The notes beneath the pieces are model-generated. The model did not search any database. It saw nothing but the letters and a program-made list of their open reading frames with translations, and was not told where the DNA came from. Positions 33,900-45,149 of a DNA stretch of 64,000 nucleotides are shown here, piece after piece (within the stretch, counting starts at the first letter, position 1; each line of letters opens with the position of its first letter). This stretch comes from Acestrorhynchus altus. Taxonomy: Eukaryota > Chordata > Actinopteri > Characiformes > Acestrorhynchidae. The position numbers and the translations under genes are program-made. The stretch lies in assembly GCA_034509495.1 (NCBI GenBank), contig CM067503.1:24902316-24966315 (forward strand), read 5' to 3'.

Positions 33900-34005
33900 T
33901 GAGCAAAACAAAACGTGACAGTGACAAGAAACACTCCCTCTGAACTGGAGGAAGAAACCCTGGGAGGAACCAGACTCACAAGGGGGGCCCATCCTCCTCT
34001 GGTCA
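33900..34005 (-). mobile_element. dispersed fish SINE-like repeat fragment, minus strand
   Basis: On the minus strand it reads GACCAGAGGAGGATGGGCCC then GAGTCTGGTTCCTCCCAGGG then TTCTTCCTCCAG. This is the body found at 54.78 and 58.69 kb (CAACCAGAGGAGGGTGGGTT, GAGCCTTGGTTCCTCTCAAG). No tail is recognisable at its minus-strand 3' side. Confidence 0.6.
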
Positions 34006-34904
34006 ACTACTTAAATTAATAATAATGGAACGCTGGACCACCACATGTCTGCTGCTCAGGTGTACTGGAGTAATGAAGATCATTTTGTGGTCAAAATGTT
34101 AACAGTTGCAAAAAATGTAAAGTCCATGTAAATTTTCGCACAGTGTCTGTAATGTTGGGCGGCCATCTTGTCTAAGGCAGGGTGGGCAACTAATCCAAAT
34201 CCAGTATCAGGAAGGTGGGCAGCTGGTGTAAAGGGGTGGCATGGAAGCCCTTGATCAGCCTCTGAAGGGTTGGCTAGGGAGCACGAAGTCAGACTTGTGA
34301 AGTGTACTCCTATGTGCACCTTCATTACTGAGACTGCATGTGAAAGGTGACCAACACCACGTCATACAGAGCAGTTACACTGTTTCTCTGTAAGATTAGC
34401 CTTAGATAGCACTGTGGTCACAGTGTAGTGTTATATGTATTATTTGTGACTGGTAGCTTCAGTAAAACAGAGAAACAGTGTTGAAATAGCAGACTGAACC
34501 ACAGTAGTGGCAGAAGTAAGTAAGCAGAAGAGGAGATATTATATTTTTGTACTGATTGAATGATTGATTGACTGATTTCCATAAGAAAAACAAAACCAAA
34601 TAGACAGAAAACAGAATGCTAATTCATCTAATAACATCATAATGCCAATTTAAATAAGTAACCCCTTAACCTACCAGGAACAGGCTTCTTCTCCTTACAA
34701 CTGAAGAGCAAAGCCTTGTGTTTTCCATGAATTATAAGTCATAGGGTTTATAAAGTTGTTTATTAATTAGTCAACTAAAAGGCTGGTTCACATTATGGCT
34801 AGCACCTGGTGCTATTTGTTATTGATTTGTTTGAATGTAAGTTTCTAGGCTGTCTCTTGTGCATTCAGCAGGATCTTTGAATCGGGTACGTTTGGTAACA
34901 AAGC
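34006..34904. other. non-coding DNA, nothing recognised
   Basis: Mixed composition. An 81-codon minus frame (34080-34325) has no domain. No repeat family was recognised. Confidence 0.5.
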
Positions 34905-35350
34905 TTCCTCTCAGCTCTTTCCTCTCCAGCCCAGCGACTCCGGCAACGCTCCACAGATGTTATTGACCTGTGGGTTAACTCATGTCAGGTAAGCCTGGGA
35001 GATAATAGACAAAGAGCATTTTCTTTTACAGGTGGAATGACAGGGCATATCCGCGCGCCCCAGCTCTGCCGCACTGACAGATTTTCTAATTCACTGCAGA
35101 TTCTCATAAAACTGGGTGGCCAAGCGCGGCCCAGGCCAACAGAGCCCTCATTCATACTGGGTGGGATGGAAATTAACCGGGATTAATTTAAGGGAGCACC
35201 ACGGCTCCCTCGCATTCGAATAAAATGAAGATCAATAAATTAAACATTGGAGCGGGTCATGATGTCAAGCTGCCTGCTGACGGGCAAGGACAAAGCTGGA
35301 GGATGGAAAAGCTGGAGGAATTTTAGTTTCTCAGGCTCCTTAATGACTTT
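34905..35350. other. repeat-free block, strongest conserved non-coding candidate
   Basis: About 450 bp of high-complexity DNA with no microsatellite or transposon wording. It includes homeodomain-type AT cores in a balanced context (GGGATTAATTTAAGG, AATTAAACATTGG) and CATATCCGCGCGCCC. Bases up to about 35830 are similar in character. These features are common in developmental enhancers, but that is a weak inference; no transcript or protein signal is seen. Confidence 0.35.
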
Positions 35351-36269
35351 ATTCTAAGTCAGAAAGCACTTCCATCCCACTCTCTTCACATGCATGAGCT
35401 GCTGTCCTGTAAACAGAGAGAAAGGCCTGTTAGGCTTCTCCTTTAGCAGATCACTTCCTTAAGAATCTTCTCATTATGCCAGTGGCCACAAACGTTTTGT
35501 TTCTCTACTTCCCCATTTATTGTCTTAAATGTGTTATGTCTCTGCTCAGCCTTTCCACTGATGCTAGTGTCTACATTTACTGTAAGTTGGGTTTTGGAGG
35601 TACAGCATGTTTATCTGGACCATTCCAAGCAGCAGAGCCGAGATACTGTTTACGGTCAGCTGCATTAGTCGCGACGCCAGCTTAATTAATTAAATATTCT
35701 GCAGACAGGTTCTGAGAAACTGCAGCTCCATTCAGTTACTCAGCTTTGAGCAGAGGCATTCTGCACCCGAACCTAAACCACATCGTGTGTCATGATGCAA
35801 TCAATTATCCAGTAGAAGTCTGCTGAGGAGGCCGCTTTGTCATTAATGCCATTAATATGTAAAGAGCAGCTTCTAACCTCACACAACATATAGCGCAGTG
35901 GAAACATGCACATGAAAAGACAACCATTTCCAGACCCTTTAAACCTTAAAGATGTATGTCAGCCTACACCTAATTCCTCTCTCAAACAGCACAAGTCACA
36001 AATTAGTTTCATAAAGCTTCTGAATAATGCATACAACATATCAGATAATTAATGATTCCTGAATTAATTGAAGCTCAGGTTCAAGGAGTCAATGGTCCTT
36101 ATTATCTTAATTATTAGTAAGTAATAGAGGTAGATGGAAGAACAAGGTTACTTTACAACAATAATTACTCAAGTAAAAGGAACAATCTATCTTCTGCTCA
36201 GGTACCAAGTCACATCTTCAGATATCATTCAATAAAAAAGGCAACTTTGCACACACCAAATCAAAAATC
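35351..36269. other. non-coding DNA, mostly unique
   Basis: Unique balanced DNA to about 35900, then AT-rich. A 69-codon plus frame at 35476-35685 lacks a motif. Confidence 0.45.
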
Positions 36270-37300
36270 TCTCAAGTTCCTTTAGATTTAAAGGGAGCGT
36301 CGATGCACAGTCATTTGTAGATAACTCCAGAGACGTTCAATTGGGCTCAAATCTGGTCTCTGGCTGGGCCACTCAAGGACATTCACAGAGTTGTCCTGAA
36401 GCCACTCCTTTGTTATCTTGGCTGTGTGTTTAGGGTCATTGTCCTTTTGGAAGAAAAACCTTTATTGCAGGCTGAAGTCATCTTTCCTTCAATCTTGTCT
36501 CCGAGTTCCTTTTTTCAATCTCAAAAAAGTTAAAAAAGTGTTTCATATGGTCTAAGAGTCCTTTGGCAAACTCCAGAGAGGCTGTCATGTGCCTTTTACT
36601 GAGAAGTGGCTTCCGTCTGGCCACTCTACCATACAGGGCTGATTGGTGGAGTGCTGCAGAAATAATTTCTTTCTGGAAGGTTCTCGTCTCTCCACAGAGT
36701 AGCTCTTTCAGAGGGACCATTGGGCTCTTGGTCACCTCGCTGACAAAGGCCCTTCTACCCTGATCTCTCAATTTAGTCAGGCAGCCAGCTCTGTGTAGAA
36801 TCCTGGTGGTTCAAAACTTCTGCTTCTTGGGACCTTCAATGCAGCAGAAATTTTTCTGTACTGTTTCCAGATATGTGTCTCGATACAATCTTGTCTCAGA
36901 GGTCTACAGACAATTCCTTAGACTTAATTGCTTAGTTTGTGCTCTGACGTGCACTGTCTACTATGGGAACTTATATAAACAGATGTGTGACTTTCCATAT
37001 CATGTCTAATCAACTGAATTTACCACAGGTGTCCAATCAAGCTGTAGAAACATCTGAAGCATGATCAGTGGAAACAAGATACACCTGAGCTCAATTTTGT
37101 CTGTCATGGTAAAAGCTATGAATACTTATGTACATGTTATATTTGTTTTATTTTTAATAAATTTGCAAACATTTCAAACAAGCTCATGGGGTATTGTGTG
37201 TAGAATCTTGAGTGGAAAAATGAATTTTGGAATATGGCTATAATACAACAAAATGTGCAAAAAGTGAAACACTGTGAATACTTTCCAGATGCACTGTATA
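36270..37300 (-). pseudogene. Tc1-like transposon relic E with decayed transposase
   Basis: Third Tc1-like subfamily, transposase on the minus strand. The right end (read on the minus strand) begins TACAGTGCATCTGGAAAGTA at about 37300, a terminal inverted repeat of a well-known fish subfamily. The open frame at 36478-36771 encodes LRDQGRRAFV-like sequence (here MRDQGRRAFVSEVTKSPM) and GRVARRKPLLSKRHMTASLE, the DNA-binding half. It then runs out of similarity. Past a deletion of the first-Asp region, DNDPKHTA (about 36420-36443) and PDLSPIERLWS (about 36325-36356) are readable, holding the second and third catalytic positions. The left inverted repeat is missing. Upstream of the frame a stop interrupts the N-terminus. 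Not functional. Confidence 0.75.
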
Positions 37301-37431
37301 TACACACACTCAATCAGATATATGCTAGAATTTCTCCTGAACAAAATATGCAAAATAAACAAAATGCAAGAAGTCATTTACAAACACCTATTAAAATAAC
37401 AGACAAGAATACTTAGCTTAAGAAGCAAAAC
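37301..37431. other. short AT-rich spacer
   Basis: A-rich DNA between two transposable element relics; nothing else seen. Confidence 0.5.
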
Positions 37432-37625
37432 AAAAGAACAAAAGTATAGGGACACCTGCTCATTCATTATTTCTTCTGAAATCATGGGTATTAAAAACAG
37501 TTTCTATTCTGTTTGTTGTTATTAACTGTACAGTTAATTTAACTGTACACTGATTTCATTCAGTGACAAGACATTTAGTGAGATCAAGATGTTCAACGAT
37601 TACCCCCCCCTGCTCATGATGCAAA
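37432..37625 (+). mobile_element. dispersed fish repeat, 5' half
   Basis: Begins near AAAGTATAGGGACACCTGCT, continues ATTTCTTCTGAAATCATGGG and reaches CATTCAGTGACAAGACATTT. That last part overlaps the start of the 3' half found at 10640-10920. The rest of the element is lost. Confidence 0.55.
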
Positions 37626-38469
37626 ACATACAAGCTCCACTACATTTGAAGGCAGGCCAGTCTCCTATAGGAGATGTGTAAATCTGCACAAACTGCAAGT
37701 AGACCAATACATGTCCATTAAAATGTATATGCCTTCAGCAGTGTGGGATGATGTTCTAGCTCAGCCTGAGACATAATTTCCCAGACAAGCAGAAATTAAA
37801 TGACTTGAATAGAGAATGTAAACCTAAACTGAAAGTAAACCTAACCCTTACCCTAACTCTAACCATAACCATAGCAAAATGTGAAATTCGTACCCTGTCT
37901 GCCATGTGTTTCTACAGATTAGTACAATTTTCTCAATCCTTTGAGTACATAACCGGTCATGTGTATTTGGCAAAACAGCGCCACCAGTGGATAGGATGTC
38001 ACTATGAATCTCAAGCAGGAGGTTGTGTTTTGGAGGCATTGTCTTGGTTTAGGCTTGCATCTGTGCTACTAAAGCAGACTCATTAAACTTTTTTGATGAT
38101 GTAACCTATGGTGGTAGCAGTACAATTAATTCACATGTCTACAGAAGTCAATGAAGCCCTGATAATAATATTGATTAATATATTAGCCCTGTTCCAATAC
38201 TTTCAGAGAGAATCATATGCAAATGTGCATGTATTTGTGACAACACAAAATCTAGATTATGGAAATAGAGTTCATCAAACAAAAATTCTTTGATATGGCC
38301 CCTATGCATGTAACAGACTCTTTTTCCAGACAAACACCTGAGATCCAAAGTTCCAAACTGTTTCAGAGAAGTTGCATCTCATCTCACTCTAACTGCCTTA
38401 TCAGAGCCAACCGATACGATACATGCCTCTGTTGCGTGAACTTTCACAAATATCCAAACAGAATCTCTT
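37626..38469. other. non-coding DNA, mixed
   Basis: Contains a degenerate telomere-like stretch, CCTAACCCTTACCCTAACTC, at about 37839-37858. No gene; several 60-90 codon frames lack motifs. Confidence 0.45.
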
Positions 38470-38605
38470 CCCAGATTAGCATCAGTGTTTACACGGGCAG
38501 CTCTTAATCTGGGCCACGAGGGAGACACCTGCGCTGCCACACCGTCCGAGTTGCAGGTAAAGTTTCGCATCAGGCCAAACGACAATGGTAAAAAAAAAAA
38601 AAAAC
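38470..38605. other. small repeat-free block with A-run
   Basis: Balanced, CpG-containing DNA (CACACCGTCCGAGTTGCAGG) followed by a run of 14 A at about 38591-38604. It might be a retroposed end or a conserved element; neither is supported further. Confidence 0.2.
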
Positions 38606-38674
38606 ATCTGATCCACATAGTCCAGGGGGAACCAAGGTAAAAAATAAAGAAGCTGAAGAATACACAAACCACCA

Positions 38675-38676
<2 letters not shown>

Positions 38677-38716
<40 letters not shown>
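38677..38716. repeat. (CT)n microsatellite
   Basis: About 20 CT units. Confidence 0.96.
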
Positions 38717-38719
<3 letters not shown>

Positions 38720-38826
38720 GTGTATGCAGGTATTAGCTGCCCACAGGAAGTTCTCAGTCTCAGGAAGCTAACCCTCTGACTCTTGGCCCTGATTCAGGCC
38801 AGAAAAAGCAGGGATTGAAATACTCT

Positions 38827-38828
<2 letters not shown>

Positions 38829-38896
<68 letters not shown>
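38829..38896. repeat. (AC)n microsatellite
   Basis: About 34 AC units. Confidence 0.98.
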
Positions 38897-38900
<4 letters not shown>

Positions 38901-39009
38901 AACATACAGTAACACGCACACATGCATGGTAACACTGTTTACTGGGCAGTAATGAAGCTTGAGGGACAGGCTTGGTGCAGAGTATAACATATTACAGCTA
39001 CAGAACTTC

Positions 39010-39377
39010 ACTCTGCTCTTCTGGAAAGAAAGAGTACAGTACAGAAAAGAGATAAGATAGAAAAGAAGAAAAATAAAAGGCAGAAAGGAAGGACAAAAAA
39101 AGAAAGAACATATAGAAGAAAATATAGATAAAAGACAGAAACAAAAAGTGAGGGAAGGAGAAATTAAGAGAACAAGAAAGAAAGACAGATAGCTGCAAAG
39201 AAAGAAAAGAATGAAAGAAACAAACAAAGACATATAGCTGCAAACAAAGAAAGAGCTTCAAGGAAAGAAGGAAAGAAAGAATGAAAGATAGCTGCAAAGA
39301 AAGAAAGACAAACTGAGCATTGCAAAAAGAGAGCGTCAAGTAAAAAAGAAATAAAAACAAGGGAAAATTTAATATGA

Positions 39378-39424
<47 letters not shown>
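39010..39424. repeat. polypurine tract ending in (AAAG)n
   Basis: A/G-dominated plus strand for about 400 bp, with irregular GAAAGAAAGA units and a recurring ATAGCTGCAAA(G/C)AAAGA motif about 50 bp apart (39190, 39234, 39288). It ends in about 12 pure AAAG units at 39376-39424. Phe/Leu/Ser-rich minus frames here are not genes. Confidence 0.93.
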
Positions 39425-39425
<1 letters not shown>

Positions 39426-39889
39426 CAAATAGTGGGTGTATTTAAAAGTGTTTTGCTGAGTGAACTCCAGTACAGAATGGATCAGGTTTGAAAGTTTCCT
39501 GTTTCCCACTGTCTAAGAGCAGTAGAGCTGCTGTAGAGCTGAACTCAGTGAGGGGAAAGTGAAGCTGCAGGTTCCACTTCCCTATAGAGCGCTGGAGGTT
39601 CTGTTACTGTGAATATGATCATGGCCGTGACTCAGTTAGCAGTAGGTCATGTAAGGTGTGATAATACACCTTCTCCAGTATTCAACTGATTCTATACATC
39701 ACTTCTGTCATACAGGCATAATGACTCGTCTAAAAGGTCATCAACCAATCAGATTATGTGGGTGGGGCTACATTCTGAACTAGATTTTGATTTTTTTCTG
39801 TGGTGGGTTCCAACCTGGCTCTCCCTCCTGTAATGAACACATAGGAGGCCAGATGCTGTATGTTAGGCTGCATCTGCTGAGAATGTGAT
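39425..39889. other. non-coding DNA, nothing recognised
   Basis: Unique, balanced DNA without recognised features. Confidence 0.45.

Positions 39890-39958
<69 letters not shown>
39890..39958. repeat. compound (TG)n(GA)n microsatellite
   Basis: About 10 TG units followed directly by about 24 GA units. Confidence 0.98.
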
Positions 39959-39962
<4 letters not shown>

Positions 39963-40087
39963 AATTAAGACTGATCTCTAGTCAGTGTCTCACATCCAGG
40001 TGCTGTTCTGGCCAGCTGGAGCTGATGTCCCCCTGTGGACAGATGCCTCCGGACAAAGGGGCCAGGATGCTCACCACCTGTCCATGA

Positions 40088-40106
40088 ACACACACACATA
40101 CACACA

Positions 40107-40146
<40 letters not shown>
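40088..40146. repeat. (AC)n microsatellite with ATAC interruptions
   Basis: About 28 AC units, two ATAC variants. Confidence 0.97.
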
Positions 40147-40149
<3 letters not shown>

Positions 40150-40930
40150 TGCCCGGACAGTCTCGCCTTCACTTCATTAGCACCCTCCCGACACACTTGG
40201 AGGAAACCTAAGAGTGGTTACTGAGCTGGAATTCCCCGCCCGGCCTCCCAGCATAGACCAGTCACAACTCTGTCTTTCGTCTACTCTCCTCCTAAAACTG
40301 GTGAACGCTGGATGACCACGTTGTAAGTTTTGCTGAATAACAGTGTGAGCACTCGAACCTGGCCAAGCTTCTTTAGCGCTGTGTGGAAGAAAAAAAAATG
40401 CAGGGGAGAATAACAGGTTTGTTGTGCTGGGCTTTGGATTGCTCTATTAGGGCGACTTTGTTTCTTCTCTATCCATCCAGGAACCAGACGGGTTTCCAGA
40501 GGGATTGGGCACCGGCAGCCAGGGAGGCGGAGGCGGCGTAGGGAGGGCTGGGGGAAGGGGGGGACAAAAGCCCCTTTATCTGCTCGGCCCTGTCTGAGAG
40601 TTCAGCTTTCACAGGCTTATCAAGATCCTCCGCAAGTGTGCTGAAAAGTCAATCACAAATGTAAAAAAACACCCCTGGGATTCAGCCACCTTTTCCTCTG
40701 CTTTTACTCTTTACATACTGCCTGGGTCCTCTCTGCTCCGACGGAGCTGCACTTCACCGCACCCGTGTCCTTTTCCCAACAACCAGTGGCCTGCGATCTT
40801 AAAGAGGCTGTAAGGACTCCAGGAGGAAATGGCTTGCCATTTCTGACCATAACAATACTCACTGTGTAGGAAGTGACACCTATTATCGGCTTCTAGGGGC
40901 CCATTTCATACCTGAACACAGGAAATCATT
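40150..40930. other. GC-rich, repeat-free unique region
   Basis: About 780 bp of complex, GC-elevated DNA, including a G-rich segment at 40499-40563 (for example GGAGGCGGAGGCGGCGTAGG). It has no open frame of note. It could be a regulatory or conserved block; composition is the only support. Confidence 0.3.
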
Positions 40931-41509
40931 TTTTCATCAGTTTAGGTCATTTCACAACCCAACACTGTCACGAAACAGCAAAACACATGCTGCGTTGAAC
41001 AAACTGACACACATTTGTTGACTCAACACTGGACTGTTTAACTCATTTGTTGTTTTGGTTTGTTCTTTATTATTATTTAATTTAATTTAATTACATATTT
41101 TACTTTTTTAACAAAAATCAAGATCATATGAACTATTCAATAATGACAATGTCAAAACTCCAAGTGCTTCACTGAAGGTTCAAAGAAAAAAAAGGTACAT
41201 AAATAATGCGTAGAGAATACATAATAACATTTATGCTTTAATGCACATGTGATGTTAACAGACAGTATAGAAAAATACACTAAAACAAGTTAAGCTACAA
41301 TATTATTACAAATGAATGTTAATAGCTTTTATACGTTAAACAGAAAATAAAGTACAAAATCTGAATGAACAAGTTTAAAAAAACAAGAATTTTTTTAATG
41401 ATAATGGAAAAAAATAAAAATAAAAGCAATGACATTAGTAATGGATAGTTATTACTTTATATCTATTTACAATGACACAATATTTAGCTACAAATTGAGA
41501 AATATCACA
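40931..41509. other. AT-rich non-coding DNA
   Basis: No gene or known repeat seen. Confidence 0.55.
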
Positions 41510-41735
41510 ACTACCAATGACCCTCCAGCAGAACTGGGTAAAGAAACTTTATAACATTTTGTCACTGGTTACATTCATCAGTCGTTTCAACAGCTTAGTC
41601 AAAATACAGCCTCAGAATGAAGTTACTCCAGAAATTAAAAATTGGAAACACATTGGGGTTTCTGTCAGTCACGATTTGGTGCAGCTGGCTGAAGGGAAGC
41701 TGTTTAACAGGCTCTGTTCTGATCAGCTTCTTCAG
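41510..41735 (+). other. weak internal-exon candidate
   Basis: An open stretch from 41517 encodes PEIKNWKHIGVSVSHDLVQL and LAEGKLFNRLCSDQLLQ, a peptide of ordinary composition. It is followed by CAG|GTAAGAT at about 41734, a good donor match. The left boundary (CCCTCCAG at about 41527) lacks a convincing pyrimidine tract. I do not recognise the protein. The GTAAGATAAGATAGAACGTT that supplies the donor also resembles the start of a common fish LINE-end repeat, which weakens the case. Confidence 0.2.
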
Positions 41736-42639
41736 GTAAGATAAGATAGAACGTTATTGATCCATATTTATAGGTACATATTTAGTTAAAGATGTTGTGT
41801 CTCATTGCTCTTATTTTTTTATATCAGTACAAATATAAAACACCAAAAGTGTCAACCTGAACTTGTCCATTATATAACAAATTTCATGATATAGTTATTA
41901 TGTAAGGCAAGACAAATATAGCCATAAACAACATTAATAAATCTAGGTGTTTAAGGATAAATAAGAGGCAGCTCAGGTCTCTGAGGGAAAGAAAAGCAGA
42001 CAACACAATTAGCTGAGATGTGCTCTCGGGTGCAGAGCAGAAGCGGAGGGGATGGTCCGCTGGGGTAAATCGGTAAATCACTTGTAGAAAGGTGAAACGT
42101 GGCCAGCACGAGTGCGAATAATCCACTCCAGACGCATGTGTAACGCCAAAGAAGCAGGTGCAAACAATTGAAACAGCTGTCAGTAAGCTACAGTGATCTC
42201 TTTTGATATTTTAATTGGTAGACGATCCAGGCACAGTTTTGGCAACATTGTTGCAGGCCCAGGTCATCCTGCCCCCATCTGTCGGTGGGGAGATGATGGG
42301 TTTTTCTCTTTTTCTTTTTTTCTGTTCACTCCCTTAAGGCAAAGAACAGTCCTAGAATGTGTGTCCAGCTCAACGTTCTCTCCTGATTCCTGCCACTCTT
42401 GTCTCTTTACTCTACATTTGGAAATCCTCAAAAGACATCAAACGCCGCTCATGTTCACACAATTTCAGCCTCTGTTTCTTTTCCTTCCAATTTTCTCTTC
42501 TGTATCACTTTCCTCAATCTTTCTACCACTCTGTCTGCCTCCATTGTTCTCTCTTTCTGTTTCATTGACCCTTTAAACTGCAGCTTTATTACACTTTTTT
42601 TATTATTTGAAGACCTCTATGAACAATTCTGCATCTACT
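41736..42639. other. non-coding DNA, nothing recognised
   Basis: Unique CpG-containing DNA at 41990-42180; the plus strand at 42350-42560 is C/T-rich and gives Phe/Ser-rich frames without gene character. Confidence 0.45.
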
Positions 42640-42780
42640 GTTCTTTCAGCATCCACTTGAATATGTTCAGCAGCCACCACCGTTCAGTATCCACTATAAA
42701 TAATTCATGATCTATTATTATTTTTTCAGTATCTACTATGAAGCACACAACTAAGTATTCCACTTCTACTATGAATTACT
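42640..42780 (+). repeat. TTCAGTATC(C/T)ACTAT(A/G)AA word array
   Basis: Four to five decayed units (TTCAGCATCCACTTGAA, TTCAGTATCCACTATAAA, TTCAGTATCTACTATGAAG, CACTTCTACTATGAATTAC). Same family as the arrays at 20785 and 51180. Confidence 0.65.
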
Positions 42781-43679
42781 TTTTTTAGCTGTTATTAAAT
42801 ATTGCTAATGTACTGAGAGTGAAGATTTGAACTGCAAACCTGCGTACAGAGCCGCAGTGTTTAAGGTGTTACAATACTAGCATATTTTCCATAAATTAGG
42901 CCATTTCTAGTGTTTGGACATATTTAGGCCTTGTACTTGCATTAGGAAGTCCCAAAGTGCTTGACCAACACAAAAAGCCACAGGAACATCATTATTCAGC
43001 ACTGGAGACAGTGACAACTCTAATAATGGAGTTTCTATATGAAGTGGAGGTGTCGCCCTGTGCCTCCTGCTAACCTTTTGTTGATTTATGTGGGCCAGTG
43101 AGCCGGGGCTATTTGAGGGCCGGGTGAGGAATGAAAGTGTTAACGCTGAGGGCCGGTGAGGGGAGAGTTATGAGTTTTCTCAGCTGAGAGTAGTGCTTGG
43201 GTTTCTGGCTGTTGTTTTGATCTGGCAGCGCAGAGCTAGAGGCTGCAGGCCCACGGGTTTGAACCCACAGCTGAACCACCGACCTCGGCCATCCATCAGG
43301 AATTGGACGCCATGACAGGAGAGCCAGTCACAGACAGCCAGGGGTGGGGCTTGTTTTTTGAGTGACAGATGAGGGGCTTTAAGTGCCTGGTTTGAAAGGT
43401 TTGCACCAAACTGCCTATCTGTTATAAAAGCTTGTGCTGTACTGCTATCAGTTTCAGCAGTGTTCACTTAGAAGCTTGCATTTTATTGATGAGTTAGTCC
43501 ATTTTTTTAGAAAACAGTTATACAATGTCAAAAAGTAACCAAGTGTATTGGAAATGATTTTTTTTTGCAGCTTCTTATTCAAAATGTCCATTCCATTTAT
43601 TTTTGTGTTTTCAGCATTCTGTTGAGTCAAAAATCTGTAGTGTGCTCTCACTTCATCTGGAGTTAACTTAGTTTAGGGA
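42781..43679. other. non-coding DNA, mostly unique
   Basis: GC-balanced, repeat-free DNA at 43020-43420, AT-rich elsewhere. A 95-codon minus frame (43180-43467) has no domain. GGGTTTGAACCC at 43254 is palindromic and B-box-like but lacks a matching A-box. Confidence 0.4.
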
Positions 43680-43990
43680 CTAAATGAATGGCATTTAATG
43701 CCATACATTAGCGTCCCTTAATAGCTGAACTCCTCAGCTGTTCCATAGGCCTCACTGTCAGATTGAACAGGCGCTGAGACGCCGGCTGAATTCCCCTCCG
43801 CTATCGCCACAAAGCAAATGTGGCACTTGGCCAGTGAGAGCTATCTGGGGCTTCGCTAGCTCACGCTCCGCTGAACCCTGATGCTCGAAAGTGAATCAGA
43901 CAAACAAATATTCTTTTGTACACTCGCAATCTGGTGCACTCTGGAATTCCATTTGCTGGACAGGAGGATTGTCCCCCAAGAATGTGGGAA
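43680..43990. other. repeat-free block, possible conserved non-coding element
   Basis: Complex, balanced DNA with AGCAAATGTGGCACTTGGCC and TTCGCTAGCTCACGCTCCG; no frame, repeat or transposon wording. Inference by exclusion. Confidence 0.3.
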
Positions 43991-44169
43991 AGTGTGTTAA
44001 ATAAAGGGTTATTAGGTGACCATTTTCATCTTTTTGACACACCTGAAAAGAGAGGTCACAACTCTACAAAATGAGAAGATGTGAAGATCCAGAAGAGCTT
44101 TAATAAGGCACAACAGAACAGTAAGAGAGAGAGACAGAGAGAGGCAAATCCATGAGCAAGCGAAACCAC
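43991..44169. other. non-coding spacer
   Basis: Short A/G-rich run (AGAGAGAGAGACAGAGAGAGG) at about 44123-44143; nothing else. Confidence 0.5.
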
Positions 44170-44400
44170 TGTTTTTAAATAGCAGGTATCTGGTGTCGGC
44201 CTGCCAAGGCCCGCTGCATCGATATGTTACTTTGCCCTTGTCTGCTCCTGATATCTTTATCTTGTCAGGACCTCTCCTGCATTTTCCACCTCAGTAGCTT
44301 CCGTCTGGGTCCAGTTGGTGTGGTTCATGTGCAGAAACGCGCGGCAAGTTGCACTGCATGATGCTAATCCTTGGGGCCTACTTTACACACTCTGGATAGA
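44170..44400. other. repeat-free block, possible conserved non-coding element
   Basis: Balanced, complex DNA. It contains TGATATCTTTATCTTGTCAG, which has two GATA-type cores on the minus strand. Candidate only. Confidence 0.28.
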
Positions 44401-45149
44401 ATAATGTAAAACCTACAATCTAAAATGATCACCCTTTTGATCTTAATTTTAAAAGCTTTTCCCTGGTTAAATCTTTCATAATGTATAATGAACACATGGT
44501 CCTTTGTAAACCTTTTTTTAGTAATGCTTCAATAAAACATTAAAAAGGATTCCATTATTATTTTGATTGACAGAACCCTATTTGTTTAGAGTATAAGGAA
44601 GGGATGAAATTATCTTTTCTAAACTAAAATCATCATGCTTTTTCATATTATTGAGGTGTAGAAGCATAACAGATATATCATTAAAACCCATAATCAGCCC
44701 ATATGTAATGCTAATATACTCATCAATGCCCACTTCTTTTCTTAGGGTCATTATACCATTACAAGCACTTTATGCTGAAGTGTCATTTAATGAAATGTCA
44801 TTTTTACAAAACGTTTTTGTAAGGCTGTTTTTCTGACTCACCCCCTCCACTGACCCCACCACATTCACTCTAGAACATACAGCCTCATTTAGCCACAGTA
44901 CGCTTCATTTTGCTTTGCAGGCAAAATCTGAGGGTGTGTGTGTTTTGTTTTTGATGATGACAGAATAAGAGCGGGAAGAAACATAACCCTTAAACTATGT
45001 TTAGTTAGTATTAAAGTAAAGTTTAAGGAGTCAAAGGCTGAGAAGTGATGCAGTGTGTGTAGATTCACACTGACTGAGAAATCTCTGGAGCATGCACAGT
45101 ACATATACATACATATACACATTAAGACATATACCTATACGCTTATACA
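44401..45149. other. AT-rich non-coding DNA
   Basis: No gene or known repeat recognised. Confidence 0.5.

Noticed and set aside
38760..39360. Phe/Leu/Ser-rich minus-strand frames that look like membrane proteins
   Set aside because: They translate a polypurine tract and an AC array; apparent hydrophobic helices are composition artefacts.
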